Below are positions 17,123 through 26,531 of a stretch of 64,000 nucleotides of DNA, in pieces. The translations under genes were made by a program, and so were the position numbers. Every line of letters begins with the position of its first letter. Positions within the stretch are counted from its first letter, which is position 1. Origin of the DNA: Pseudomonas vranovensis DSM 16006 (GTDB taxonomy: Bacteria; Pseudomonadota; Gammaproteobacteria; Pseudomonadales; Pseudomonadaceae); the NCBI RefSeq assembly GCF_000425805.1, contig NZ_KE384455.1, forward strand, positions 157,610 through 221,609, given 5' to 3'. The notes under the pieces were generated by a model. It was not told the DNA's origin. It saw only the letters and a program-made list of their open reading frames with translations, and did not search any database.

Positions 17123-19477
17123 TCAGGCCTCGATGCCATGTTCACCGAGAAACACCACGAACGCATCCTCGTCCAGCACCTTCACGCCAAGGTCATTGGC
17201 CTTGACAAGCTTCGATCCTGCACCAGGCCCGGCCACCACGCAGTGCGTCTTGGCTGAAACCGACCCGGCAACCTTGGCGCCGAGGCTCTCGAGCTTGTCC
17301 TTGGCAACATCGCGACTCATGCGTTCCAGCGAGCCGGTCAACACCCAGGTCTGTCCAGCCAACGGCAGCCCGGCCGCGACCTTTTTCTCGCTCGACCAGT
17401 GCATGCCGAACGCGCGCAACTGCGCTTCGATTGTCAGTGCCAGTTCCACATTGGCAGGCACCTGGAAGAAGGTGCGCACCGCCTCGGCCGGCTTGGCGGC
17501 CAGCGCCTGGCGCAAGTCGATGCCATCGGCAGCGATAATCTTTTCCAGGCTATCGAGCTTGGTCACCAGTTTCTCGGCGCCGGTCGGGCCTACCGAAGGG
17601 ATGTCCAGCTTGGCGATCAGCCCGGCCAGGGTGGTGCTGGCAGCAAACTCGGCCGCCAGCTCGCCTTCATCCTGCAACTCCAGGCCACGCTCGAGCAGTT
17701 GCGCGATGACCGTGCGGTTGTGCTCGTCTTCAAAGAAGCTGTGGATCTCGTGGGCGACTTCCAGACCGATATCCGGCAGGTAGGTAAGCACCTGCGGCAA
17801 CGCTGCCATGACCCGCTGCAGCGAACCCAGTGATCGAGCCAAAACCTTGGCCGTCTCTTCGCCGACATCAGGAATACCCAAGGCATAGATGAAACGTGCC
17901 AGGCCAGGCCGCTTGCTGGCCTCGATGGCTGCCAGCAGGTTCTTGCTCGACAGCTCGGCGAAGCCTTCAAGGTCGACGACCTGCTCGAACGTCAGTTGAT
18001 AAAGATCGGCCGGCGAGCGGATCAGCCCCTCGTCCACCAGTTGCTCGACGCTCTTCTCGCCCAGGCCTTCGATGTCCATCGCCCGCCGCGAAACGTAGTG
18101 AATGATGGCTTGCTTGAGCTGTGCGGCGCAGGCCAGGCGGCCAACGCAACGGTACACCGCGCCTTCGCTGACGGTTTCCTTGCCTTTGCTGCGCTTGACC
18201 AGTTGCGTGCGCTCGACCTGCGAGCCACACACCGGACATTCGCCAGGGATATGGACTGGACGGGCATCAGCCGGGCGACGCTCGGTGACCACCTGCATGA
18301 CCTGAGGGATCACATCGCCGGCACGGCGGATGATCACGGTGTCGCCAATCATCAAGCCCAGGCGCGCCACTTCGTCCATGTTGTGCAAGGTGGCATTGGA
18401 CACCGTGACACCGGCCACCTTGACAGGCTTGAGCCGGGCCACAGGGGTCACCGCCCCCGTACGACCGACCTGGAATTCCACATCCAGCACTTCGGTCAGT
18501 TCTTCCATGGCCGGGAACTTGTGGGCGATGGCCCAACGCGGCTCTCGGGCGCGAAAGCCCAGTTCACGCTGAGAGGCCAGGCTGTTGACCTTGAACACCA
18601 CGCCGTCGATCTCGTACGGCAGGTCATTGCGCCGCTGGCCAATGTCACGGTAGTACTCCAGGCATTCGGCGATACCCGCGGCATGACGAAGCTCACGGCT
18701 GATCGGCATGCCCCAGGCCTTGAGCTGCTCCAGGATGCCGATATGGGTATCAGCGATCTGCGCCGACACCTGGCCCAACCCGTAGCAGCAGAACTCCAGC
18801 GGTCGGCTGGCGGTAATTTTCGAGTCCAGTTGCCGCAGGCTGCCGGCAGCGGCGTTGCGCGGGTTGGCGAAGGTTTTGCCGCCCATCTCGATCTGCGCCT
18901 GGTTCAGGCGCTCGAAACCGGCCTTGGACATGTACACCTCGCCGCGCACCTCAAGCACGGCTGGCCAGCCTTCACCCTGCAGCTTGAGTGGGATGTTGCG
19001 CACGGTACGCACGTTGACACTGATGTCTTCACCGGTTGTGCCGTCGCCACGGGTTGCGCCTTGCACCAGTTGGCCGTCGCGGTACAGCAAGCTGACCGCC
19101 AGGCCGTCGAGCTTGGGCTCGCAGCTGTAATCGACCGCCGCACCGCCACCAAACAGATCTCCCGCCGGCAGATCCAGGCCCTCGACCACCCGACGGTCGA
19201 ACTCGCGCAGGTCGTCTTCCTCGAAGGCGTTGCCGAGGCTCAGCATCGGCACTTCGTGACGCACCTGGCTGAACGCCGACAACGCTGCACCGCCAACGCG
19301 TTGGGTGGGCGAATCAGCGGTCACCAGTTCCGGGTGCTCGGCCTCCAGGGCCTTGAGTTCGTTGAACAGACGATCGTACTCGGCATCCGGCACGCTGGGT
19401 TCGTCGAGCACGTAGTAGCGGTAGTTGTGCTGATCGAGCTCGGCACGCAACTCAAGGATTCGGGATTGGGCAGTCAT
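17123..19477 (-). CDS. ligA: NAD-dependent DNA ligase
   Basis: A 784-residue ligase sealing nicks in replication and repair. The adenylation site CEPKLDGLAVSLL has the reactive lysine at 122. Then come the OB fold (GAVTPVARLKPV), the C4 zinc finger (CPVCGSQVE to CVGRLAC), helix-hairpin-helix repeats and a C-terminal BRCT domain (GLPLAGQTWVLTGSLE). ATG 19477 gives MTAQSRILEL; the frame runs six codons further up but without support. It lies downstream of zipA. Confidence 0.97.
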   Translation of the reverse strand: MTAQSRILELRAELDQHNYRYYVLDEPSVPDAEYDRLFNELKALEAEHPELVTADSPTQRVGGAALSAFSQVRHEVPMLSLGNAFEEDDLREFDRRVVEGLDLPAGDLFGGGAAVDYSCEPKLDGLAVSLLYRDGQLVQGATRGDGTTGEDISVNVRTVRNIPLKLQGEGWPAVLEVRGEVYMSKAGFERLNQAQIEMGGKTFANPRNAAAGSLRQLDSKITASRPLEFCCYGLGQVSAQIADTHIGILEQLKAWGMPISRELRHAAGIAECLEYYRDIGQRRNDLPYEIDGVVFKVNSLASQRELGFRAREPRWAIAHKFPAMEELTEVLDVEFQVGRTGAVTPVARLKPVKVAGVTVSNATLHNMDEVARLGLMIGDTVIIRRAGDVIPQVMQVVTERRPADARPVHIPGECPVCGSQVERTQLVKRSKGKETVSEGAVYRCVGRLACAAQLKQAIIHYVSRRAMDIEGLGEKSVEQLVDEGLIRSPADLYQLTFEQVVDLEGFAELSSKNLLAAIEASKRPGLARFIYALGIPDVGEETAKVLARSLGSLQRVMAALPQVLTYLPDIGLEVAHEIHSFFEDEHNRTVIAQLLERGLELQDEGELAAEFAASTTLAGLIAKLDIPSVGPTGAEKLVTKLDSLEKIIAADGIDLRQALAAKPAEAVRTFFQVPANVELALTIEAQLRAFGMHWSSEKKVAAGLPLAGQTWVLTGSLERMSRDVAKDKLESLGAKVAGSVSAKTHCVVAGPGAGSKLVKANDLGVKVLDEDAFVVFLGEHGIEA

Positions 19478-19498
19478 GTTCGTATTCTCTTGCAAAGC

Positions 19499-19522
19499 AA
19501 AAGAGCAGCCGGGGCTGCTCTT
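19499..19522 (-). terminator. hairpin between zipA and ligA
   Basis: On the minus strand aagagcagcc-cc-ggctgctctt is a perfect stem followed by ttt, placed between the zipA stop and the ligA start. It is probably a weak terminator or attenuator. Confidence 0.6.
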
Positions 19523-19534
19523 GCGTTTGGGGCT

Positions 19535-19559
19535 TCATCGCGGGGCAAGCCCGCTCCCA
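19535..19559. repeat. REP half element between zipA and ligA
   Basis: catcgcggggcaagcccgct followed by cccac matches the window's REP family as a single copy, just after the zipA stop. Confidence 0.88.
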
Positions 19560-19574
19560 CCGGGGGTGATGATT

Positions 19575-20450
19575 TTAGCGTTTCTGAGTCAGCGCACGAC
19601 GCTCGAACTCAACGATGCGCTGGCGGTAATGCTCGATGGTCTGGGCAGTCATCACGCTGCGCTGGTCATCCTTGAGCTCGCCGTTGAGCTCGTGGGCCAG
19701 CTTGCGTGCGGCAGCCACCATCACGTCAAAGGCCTGCTTCGGATGGCGCGGCCCTGGCAGGCCGAGGAAGAAGCTCACGGCACGGGTGCTGAAGTGATCG
19801 ATATCGTCCAGGTCGAATACGCCGGGCTTGACCGCGTTGGCCATGGAGAACAGCACCTCGCCGTTACCGGCCATGCTCTCGTGACGGTGGAAGATATCCA
19901 TTTCGCCGAAGCGCAGGCCACTTTCGAGGATGTTCTGCAGCAGGGCCGGCCCCTTGAAGCCACCTTCGTCACGGGAAATCACACTGATCACCAGCACTTC
20001 TTCGACGGGCGGCAGGTCGCGAGCTTCGTTGGCACCGTAGCCGTTGCTGCTACGGGTCTCATCCGGGAAATCGTCGTCAACACTGGCGAACAGGTCAGGC
20101 TCGCGCTCACGCGGTTCGGCGGCCAGGTTCAGGTCGCCCTGCTGGGGTTCGTTGCCACGCTTGCGCTTGGAAGCCTTGGGCTTGTTGTCACGCTCGCGGG
20201 CAGGCGCACTCATGGACGGCAGGTCATGCTCATCCAGCTCGGGTTCTTTATGGTTGTCCAGCACCCGTGGCGGGCCCAACACTTCTGCACCGCCGCTACT
20301 TTCTTCGTCAGGCAGGTTTGAAAAGCTGCGATCCAGACGGAATTTCAGCTTGCCCTTGCCGCCGCGCATACGGCGCCAGCCGTCAAAAAGAATACCGGCA
20401 ATGACAATGATGCCGATGACGATCAGCCACTCGCGCAGACCGATTTCCAT
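19575..20450 (-). CDS. zipA: cell division protein ZipA
   Basis: A 291-residue FtsZ-anchoring protein. It has an N-terminal membrane helix (REWLIVIGIIVIAGILFDGW), a charged linker rich in Lys, Arg, Glu and Pro, and the C-terminal FtsZ-binding domain starting near VEEVLVISVISRDEGGF and including GNGEVLFSMANAVKPG. The gene order smc-zipA-ligA is typical of Pseudomonas. A hairpin terminator at 20480-20504 separates it from smc. Confidence 0.96.
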   Translation of the reverse strand: MEIGLREWLIVIGIIVIAGILFDGWRRMRGGKGKLKFRLDRSFSNLPDEESSGGAEVLGPPRVLDNHKEPELDEHDLPSMSAPARERDNKPKASKRKRGNEPQQGDLNLAAEPREREPDLFASVDDDFPDETRSSNGYGANEARDLPPVEEVLVISVISRDEGGFKGPALLQNILESGLRFGEMDIFHRHESMAGNGEVLFSMANAVKPGVFDLDDIDHFSTRAVSFFLGLPGPRHPKQAFDVMVAAARKLAHELNGELKDDQRSVMTAQTIEHYRQRIVEFERRALTQKR

Positions 20451-20479
20451 GTAATCCCGTGCCTCTGTAAAAAATGCTG

Positions 20480-20504
20480 AAAAATAAAGGGTTTAAACCC
20501 CTTT
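20480..20504 (-). terminator. terminator-like hairpin after smc
   Basis: On the minus strand aaaggggtttaaacccttt is a near-perfect palindrome followed by a-ttttt. It lies between the smc stop and the zipA start in a roughly 200-base gap holding no gene. Confidence 0.7.
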
Positions 20505-20653
20505 AAAACGTGGCGCCAACTCTATGTTCTGACAGGCGTTTTACCCACGCAAAAGATAAGTGACATTAAGCTAGCACGACCAAAGATAACTTTACACCGT
20601 CTGTCGCAACTGACAGGCCCATTTACTGCAGGTTCACGCCGTATCCCACAAAA

Positions 20654-23600
20654 TCAGGCGTCGACCATGGCCATTGCCTCTTCTACATCAACTGCAACAA
20701 GACGTGAGCAACCCGGTTCATGCATGGTCACGCCCATCAACTGGTCAGCCATCTCCATGGCTATCTTGTTGTGGGTGATGTAGATGAACTGCACAGTCTG
20801 ACTCATTTCCTTGACCAGCTTGGCATATCGCCCGACGTTGGCATCGTCCAGTGGTGCATCGACTTCATCGAGCATGCAGAACGGTGCCGGGTTGAGTTTG
20901 AAAATGGCGAAAACCAGGGCCAGGGCAGTCAGCGCTTTTTCACCACCCGAGAGCAAATGAATGGTGCTGTTCTTCTTGCCCGGCGGCCGCGCCATGATTG
21001 TCACCCCTGTATCGAGTAGATCTTCGCCCGTCAGTTCCAAGTAAGCGCTGCCACCACCGAAAACTTTTGGGAAAAGTGCCTGTAATCCGGCATTTATCTG
21101 ATCAAAGGTATCCTTGAAGCGGTTGCGGGTTTCTTTGTCGATCTTGCGAATGACGTTTTCCAGCGTGTCCAGCGCTTCGACCAGATCGGCATCCTGCGCA
21201 TCCAGGTAGCGCTTGCGCTCGGACTGTTGCTGGTATTCGTCGATGGCTGCCAGGTTGATCGCACCGAGGCGCTGGATGCGCGCATCAATGCGCTCAAGCT
21301 CTTGTTCGGCTTCCTGCTCACTGGCTGCCTCGCCCAAAGTCGTCAGCACACCCTGCAGGTCATATCCGTCGGCCTGCAGTTGCTCATGAAGGGTCTTGCG
21401 ACGCACGCTCAGGCCCTGCCACTCCAGGCGGTGCTGCTCCAATTGGCCACGCAGCAGTTGGGCCTGCTGCTCGGCCTGGGTCCGGCGTTTTTCCGCATCA
21501 CGCAGTTCGCGGTCGGCCTCATCCATGTGCAGGCGCGCCTGACGCATTTCTTCGTCGACGCTCATGCGCTTTTCCAGCAGCTCTTCAAGTTTAAGGCGCA
21601 GCTCTTCAAGCGGTGCCTCGCCCTCTTCCAGATTGAGCGTGAGTTGCTCGCGCTTTTCGCTCAGGCGCTCCGACTGCAATTCCAAGCGCTCAAGGGCCTG
21701 GCGGGTCGAGTCGTACTGCGCCCGCAGCGATCCCAGCCGCACGGCCAGCTGATGACCATGATCCTTGTGCTGACGGGCCTCCTGACGCACCCGATCGAGG
21801 CGCTCCCGCAGGCTGTCGCGCTGGGCCAGGAGCAACTCACGTTGCTCGGTGTCCAGGGCCATCAGGTCGAGGGCCTCCTGCAATTGCAGGCGTGATTCAC
21901 CGAGGTTTTCACTTTCCAATGCACGCTGCTCGTTCAGTTCGAGCAACTCTTCCTCCAGACGCCGACGCCGCAGGCTCACCTGCTCGGCCCGCGCCTCACC
22001 GGCCGACAGCCGGGCGTTGAGCTCGCTTTGCTGCCTGGCTTCGTCCTGAGCATGCCGGCGCAGCTGCTCGCGGCGCTCTTCAAGGGCCTGCTGCTGTTCG
22101 CGCGACTGCTCAAGCGTGAGGTCGAGCTGCTCAAGCGCAGCCTCTTGCTCCACACGCTCAAGCCCCAGACGCTCGAGCTCCTGACCACGGGCCAGCACGC
22201 CACCTTGTGCATCACTGGCACGGTTGACCCGCAAAAAATGCCGACCTATCCAATAGCCATCACGACTGACCAGGCTCTGACCGGCACCGAGGTGGCTGCG
22301 CTGGGCCAATGCCTGCTCCAGGTTTTCTACCGGGCGGACCTGCCCCAGCCAGGGGGCCAGATCAACCCGCCCCTCAACTTTTTCCAGCAAGCTGCCTGGC
22401 ACGCGCGCGCCATCAGCAGAGGCATCAAGCAAACGCAAATCGCCCTGGCTGAACGCCGCGAGGTCGAGCCCGGTGAAATCATCCACCAGCACCGCCTGCA
22501 AGTCGGCGCCCAGCACGGTTTCTACCGCCAGTTCCCAACCAGGCTCCACCCGCAGGTCTTCGGCCAGGCGCGGACGCTGATCGAGACCTTGGTCGCGCAA
22601 CCACTGCGCGGTACCGGAATCCGGGTCCAGGGCCGCCTGTTGCAAAGCCTCAAGTGACGCTAGGCGTCCGCCCAGCCGCTGCAGCTCACCTTGCGCCTGC
22701 TGCTGGGCCAGGACGGCCTGCTGCAACTGATCACGCAGGGTTTCAAGCTGTTCGACCACTTGCAGTTCTTGCAGCTGCAGGTCTTCCAGTACCAGCTCGC
22801 TGCTGGCCACTTGCTCGGCCAACTCAAGCAAAGCAGCATCTTCAGGGTCGGCATTGAGCTGGTCGCGTTCCTCGCCCAGCTTGCGCTGGCGCTCGAACAG
22901 GCGCTCAAGGGCCTGGTCCAGCTGCTGGATTCGCGCCTGCTGCACTTCGGCCTGGCGCCGCGGCTCGGCCGAGCGGGTGTTGAAGCTGTCCCACTGTTCC
23001 TGCCAGCCATGCATGGTGGCTTCGGCTTCCTCAAGGGTCGCGGCGGATTCCTCGGCGGCGGCCAAAGTGATTTCCTGCTCGGGCTCGAGCATTTCCAGCT
23101 CTTCGCCCAAGGTGGCGAGCATCGTGCGGTCGTGGCCCAGGTGCGACTCGGTCTCCTGGCGGGTACGCTCGGCTTCCTTCAGATCGTCCTGCAACTGGCG
23201 CAAGCGTTGCTGGCCGTGCTGAATACTTTGCTCGACCCGGGCGATATCGCCACCGACCGAATAGAAGCGACCTTGAACCTGGCCAAAACGCTCGGACAAC
23301 TCATGGTGCCCGTCACGCAGGCGCTCGATGCTGGCATCGGCATTGCGCTGCTCGGCCACCAGGGCCTCGAAGGCCACTTCCTGGTCACCAATCACTGCTT
23401 CGCGCTGACCTACCTGCTCATCCAGCGCCTGCCAGCGCAACGCCGACAACTGCGCCCTGAGCTGGCGCTCCTCAGCCTTGTACTCCTTGTACTTCTCGGC
23501 GGCCTGGGCCTGGCGGTGCAACCGCTCCAGCTGGCGCTCGAGTTCTTCGCGAAGGTCAGTCAGGCGCTCGAGGTTTTCATGGGTGCGGCGGATGCGGTTC

Positions 23601-24142
23601 TCGGTCTCGCGCCGACGCTCCTTGTATTTGGAGATGCCAGCGGCTTCTTCGATGAAGTTGCGCAGGTCTTCAGGCTTGGCCTCGATCAGCTTGGAGATCA
23701 TCCCCTGCTCGATGATCGAGTAGCTGCGCGGGCCCAGGCCCGTGCCGAGGAAAATATCGGTGATGTCACGGCGCCGGCATTTGGTGCCGTTGAGGTAATA
23801 GGTGTTCTGGGCGTCGCGGGTCACCTTGCGGCGAATGGAGATTTCCGCATAGGCGGCATACTCGCCCACCAGCGTGCTGTCGGAATTGTCGAAGACCAGT
23901 TCAATGCTCGCCTGGCTTACCGGCTTGCGACTGGTGGAGCCATTGAAGATGACGTCGGTCATCGACTCGCCACGCAGGTTCTTGGCCGAGCTTTCGCCCA
24001 TCACCCAGCGCACGGCATCGATGATGTTGGACTTGCCACAACCGTTGGGCCCGACCACCGCCGCCATGTTGCTGGGGAAGTTCACCGTGGTGGGGTCGAC
24101 GAACGACTTGAACCCGGCCAGGCGAATGCACTTGAGGCGCAT
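20654..24142 (-). CDS. smc: chromosome segregation ATPase SMC
   Basis: A 1162-residue condensin ATPase. Walker A GPNGCGKSN is at 31-39. Long coiled coils (roughly 170-500 and 650-980) flank a hinge near 520-640. The C-terminal head has LLSGGEKALTALALVFAIF and Walker B CMLDEVDAPLDD. ATG 24142 starts MRLKCIRLAGFKSF, the universal N-terminus, although the frame is open 13 codons further. The start is 2 bases after the stop of the GntR gene, so the two are probably cotranscribed. Confidence 0.97.
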   Translation of the reverse strand: MRLKCIRLAGFKSFVDPTTVNFPSNMAAVVGPNGCGKSNIIDAVRWVMGESSAKNLRGESMTDVIFNGSTSRKPVSQASIELVFDNSDSTLVGEYAAYAEISIRRKVTRDAQNTYYLNGTKCRRRDITDIFLGTGLGPRSYSIIEQGMISKLIEAKPEDLRNFIEEAAGISKYKERRRETENRIRRTHENLERLTDLREELERQLERLHRQAQAAEKYKEYKAEERQLRAQLSALRWQALDEQVGQREAVIGDQEVAFEALVAEQRNADASIERLRDGHHELSERFGQVQGRFYSVGGDIARVEQSIQHGQQRLRQLQDDLKEAERTRQETESHLGHDRTMLATLGEELEMLEPEQEITLAAAEESAATLEEAEATMHGWQEQWDSFNTRSAEPRRQAEVQQARIQQLDQALERLFERQRKLGEERDQLNADPEDAALLELAEQVASSELVLEDLQLQELQVVEQLETLRDQLQQAVLAQQQAQGELQRLGGRLASLEALQQAALDPDSGTAQWLRDQGLDQRPRLAEDLRVEPGWELAVETVLGADLQAVLVDDFTGLDLAAFSQGDLRLLDASADGARVPGSLLEKVEGRVDLAPWLGQVRPVENLEQALAQRSHLGAGQSLVSRDGYWIGRHFLRVNRASDAQGGVLARGQELERLGLERVEQEAALEQLDLTLEQSREQQQALEERREQLRRHAQDEARQQSELNARLSAGEARAEQVSLRRRRLEEELLELNEQRALESENLGESRLQLQEALDLMALDTEQRELLLAQRDSLRERLDRVRQEARQHKDHGHQLAVRLGSLRAQYDSTRQALERLELQSERLSEKREQLTLNLEEGEAPLEELRLKLEELLEKRMSVDEEMRQARLHMDEADRELRDAEKRRTQAEQQAQLLRGQLEQHRLEWQGLSVRRKTLHEQLQADGYDLQGVLTTLGEAASEQEAEQELERIDARIQRLGAINLAAIDEYQQQSERKRYLDAQDADLVEALDTLENVIRKIDKETRNRFKDTFDQINAGLQALFPKVFGGGSAYLELTGEDLLDTGVTIMARPPGKKNSTIHLLSGGEKALTALALVFAIFKLNPAPFCMLDEVDAPLDDANVGRYAKLVKEMSQTVQFIYITHNKIAMEMADQLMGVTMHEPGCSRLVAVDVEEAMAMVDA

Positions 24143-24144
24143 GC

Positions 24145-24804
24145 TCAGGCAGTCGCCAGTGCCGCCAGTACCAGCTCGCAACTGCGCTGGCAGTACTCCG
24201 CCAGTACGGTGCGGATGCGCGCCTGGTCGCGAGCGACCACCGCTTCGAGCAGGTTGGCAAACAGCGCCAGAAAATCACTCATCTCGGCCTTGCGCTGGTC
24301 CAGGGCGAGGAAATAGGCACGGCTCATGGCCGGTTGCAGATTCTCGACGGTTTCCTGCAGGTAGGGGTTGTTGGCGAACGGGTATGCCGCGCGCATCACC
24401 GCAAAACTGTCCTCGACGAAGGCGCGGATGTCCTGGCGCTCCAGGGCCGTGGTCAGGCGCTGCTGAATCTTGAGAAAGGGCGACAGGTCGCCTTCGGTGC
24501 GCCAGTTCTGCGCCACGGAATTGCCCAGCAAGGTATAGAGCTCGCCCATCAGGGTGCAGAGACTGCGCACATTGTGCTCGTCGAGCTCGGTCACATGGGC
24601 GCCGCGACGCGGCAGGATAGTCACCAGATGACGCCGCTCGAGGATCAATAGAGCCTCGCGCACGGAGCCACGGCTGACATTCAACGCCTGGGTGACCTTT
24701 TGCTCCTGGATACGCTCGGCAGGCTTGAGCTCGCCGCGAATGATCCGCTCGGCCAGGTAATGGGCAATTTGCTCGGAGAGGCTGTCCGGCGCCTTGAACG
24801 TCAT
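24145..24804 (-). CDS. GntR family (FCD) transcriptional regulator beside xdhA
   Basis: A 219-residue FadR-type regulator: an N-terminal winged helix (AERIQEQKVTQALNVSRGSV, REALLILERR) and a C-terminal all-helical FCD ligand domain. It is divergent from xdhABC with 272 bases between, and immediately upstream of smc. A near copy of the TTGTATACAA palindrome (ctgtgtacaa, 24828-24837) lies 24 bases before its start, suggesting autoregulation or control by the related regulator at 32055. A role in purine catabolism is inferred from position only. Confidence 0.88.
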   Translation of the reverse strand: MTFKAPDSLSEQIAHYLAERIIRGELKPAERIQEQKVTQALNVSRGSVREALLILERRHLVTILPRRGAHVTELDEHNVRSLCTLMGELYTLLGNSVAQNWRTEGDLSPFLKIQQRLTTALERQDIRAFVEDSFAVMRAAYPFANNPYLQETVENLQPAMSRAYFLALDQRKAEMSDFLALFANLLEAVVARDQARIRTVLAEYCQRSCELVLAALATA

Positions 24805-24827
24805 GGTTTTCCTTCAAAATCATTGAA

Positions 24828-24837
24828 CTGTGTACAA
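24828..24837. promoter_or_regulatory. weak copy of the TTGTATACAA-type operator
   Basis: ctgtgtacaa differs from the palindrome at two positions. It lies just upstream of the first GntR gene. It could be autoregulatory; on its own it is weak. Confidence 0.4.
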
Positions 24838-24987
24838 GGGGCGAATTGTAGCGCACTTGCCCCAGCGCCGCGCAGGGGCCAGGGCGTAGAAGTTGGCACG
24901 AATGGCGCAAAAGATTCGGGGTGGCTACAAGGACTATGCTCTATAGAAGAGCGCTTGTGGCAGGTGGGCAATGGCGTGGAAAATTTC

Positions 24988-25039
24988 CTGACCCGAAGGT
25001 CAGAAAATTGTTGACCTGAAAATCAAGTCTGCTTACAGT
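24988..25039 (+). promoter_or_regulatory. xdhA promoter with overlapping inverted repeats
   Basis: A good promoter is TTGACC (25011-25016), a 17-base spacer and TACAGT (25034-25039). Just upstream is a perfect inverted repeat CTGACC-cgaa-GGTCAG (24988-25003). Its right arm also forms a second dyad with the -35 (aggtca at 24997, tgacct at 25012), so three TGACC half-sites overlap the polymerase footprint: a likely operator. Confidence 0.75.
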
Positions 25040-25076
25040 CCGCTCAACAACAATAAACCGCGTGTGAGGCCTTCCC

Positions 25077-26531
25077 GTGATCCAGTTTCTACTCAACCAG
25101 GAGCTGCGCAGTGAGCATGCCCTGGACCCCAACCTGACCGTGCTCCAATACCTGCGCGAGCATCTGGGCAAATCCGGTACCAAGGAAGGCTGCGCCAGCG
25201 GCGATTGCGGCGCCTGTACCGTGGTGGTCGGCGAATTGAGCCAGGACGATGATGGCCGCGAGCACATTCGCTACCGTAGCCTCAACTCGTGCCTGACCTT
25301 CGTTTCGTCGCTGCACGGCAAGCAATTGATCAGCGTCGAAGGTCTCAAGCATCAGGGCGAACTGCACAGTGTGCAGCAGGCCATGGCCGACTGTCATGGC
25401 TCCCAGTGCGGCTTCTGCACCCCTGGTTTCGTCATGTCGCTGTTTGCCCTGCAAAAGAACAGCGATGCACCCGATCTGCACAAGGCCCAGGAAGCCCTGG
25501 CTGGCAACCTCTGCCGCTGCACCGGCTACCGCCCCATCCTCGCTGCCGCCGAGCAATCGTGCTGCCAGGCCAAGCCTGACCAGTTCGACAATGGCGAAGC
25601 CCAGACCATCGCCCGGCTCAAAGCCATCGCACCCAGCGAGACCGGCGAACTCAACAGCGGTGACAAGCGCTGCCTGGTGCCGCTGACCGTGGCCGATCTG
25701 GCCGACCTTTATGGCTCTCACCCTGAAGCACGCCTGCTGGCCGGCGGTACCGACCTGGCGCTGGAAGTCACCCAGTTCCACAAGACCCTGCCAGTGATGA
25801 TCTATGTCGGCAACGTCGCCGAACTCAAGCGCATCGAAACCCGGGACGATCACCTGGAGATCGGCTCAGCCACCCCGCTGACCGACTGCTACGACGCCCT
25901 GAGCCGCGAGTACCCCGACTTCGGCGAACTGCTGCACCGTTTTGCTTCCCTGCAGATCCGCAACCAGGGCACCCTGGGCGGCAACATCGGCAACGCCTCG
26001 CCCATCGGCGACTCCCCGCCCCTGCTGATTGCGCTCGATGCACAGATCGTCCTGCGCAAGGGCGACAGCACCCGCACCCTGGCGCTGGAAGACTACTTCA
26101 TCGACTACCGCATCACTGCGCGCCAGGAAAGCGAGTTCATCGAGAAGATCATCGTGCCCCGGGCCAAGGCCGATTGGACATTCCGCGCCTACAAAGTGTC
26201 AAAGCGTCTGGATGACGACATTTCTGCGGTGTGCGCCGCCTTCAACCTGCGCATCGAGAACGGCGTAGTCGAGGCTGCACGCATGGCCTTCGGCGGCATG
26301 GCGGCGATCCCGAAACGGGCCCGCGCCTGTGAAGCCGCCCTGGTCGGCAAGCCCTGGACCCAGGCCAGCATCGAACGCGCCTGCCAGGCGCTGGCGGAAG
26401 ACTTCACGCCGCTGTCGGACTTCCGCGCCAGCAAGGAGTACCGCCTGCTCGGTGCCCAGAACCTACTGCGCAAATACTTCATCGAACTGCAAACACCGCA
26501 CATCGAGACTCGGGTGACCGCTTATGTCTAA
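25077..26531 (+). CDS. xdhA: xanthine dehydrogenase small subunit (FeS/FAD)
   Basis: A 484-residue subunit transferring electrons from the molybdenum centre to NAD. It has a plant-type [2Fe-2S] domain (Cys 39, 44, 47, 72 in EGCASGDCGAC), a second [2Fe-2S] domain (QCGFCTPG, NLCRCTGYRP; Cys 111, 114, 146, 148) and an FAD domain (LLAGGTDLALEV, GNIGNASPIGDSPP). The start is GTG 25077. It overlaps xdhB by 8 bases. XdhABC oxidises hypoxanthine and xanthine to urate, the entry to the downstream ureide genes. Confidence 0.97.
   Translation: MIQFLLNQELRSEHALDPNLTVLQYLREHLGKSGTKEGCASGDCGACTVVVGELSQDDDGREHIRYRSLNSCLTFVSSLHGKQLISVEGLKHQGELHSVQQAMADCHGSQCGFCTPGFVMSLFALQKNSDAPDLHKAQEALAGNLCRCTGYRPILAAAEQSCCQAKPDQFDNGEAQTIARLKAIAPSETGELNSGDKRCLVPLTVADLADLYGSHPEARLLAGGTDLALEVTQFHKTLPVMIYVGNVAELKRIETRDDHLEIGSATPLTDCYDALSREYPDFGELLHRFASLQIRNQGTLGGNIGNASPIGDSPPLLIALDAQIVLRKGDSTRTLALEDYFIDYRITARQESEFIEKIIVPRAKADWTFRAYKVSKRLDDDISAVCAAFNLRIENGVVEAARMAFGGMAAIPKRARACEAALVGKPWTQASIERACQALAEDFTPLSDFRASKEYRLLGAQNLLRKYFIELQTPHIETRVTAYV

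Noticed and set aside
17996..19675. Plus-strand frame of about 560 codons opposite ligA
   Set aside because: Shadow of ligA codon bias; extends through the REP and hairpin.
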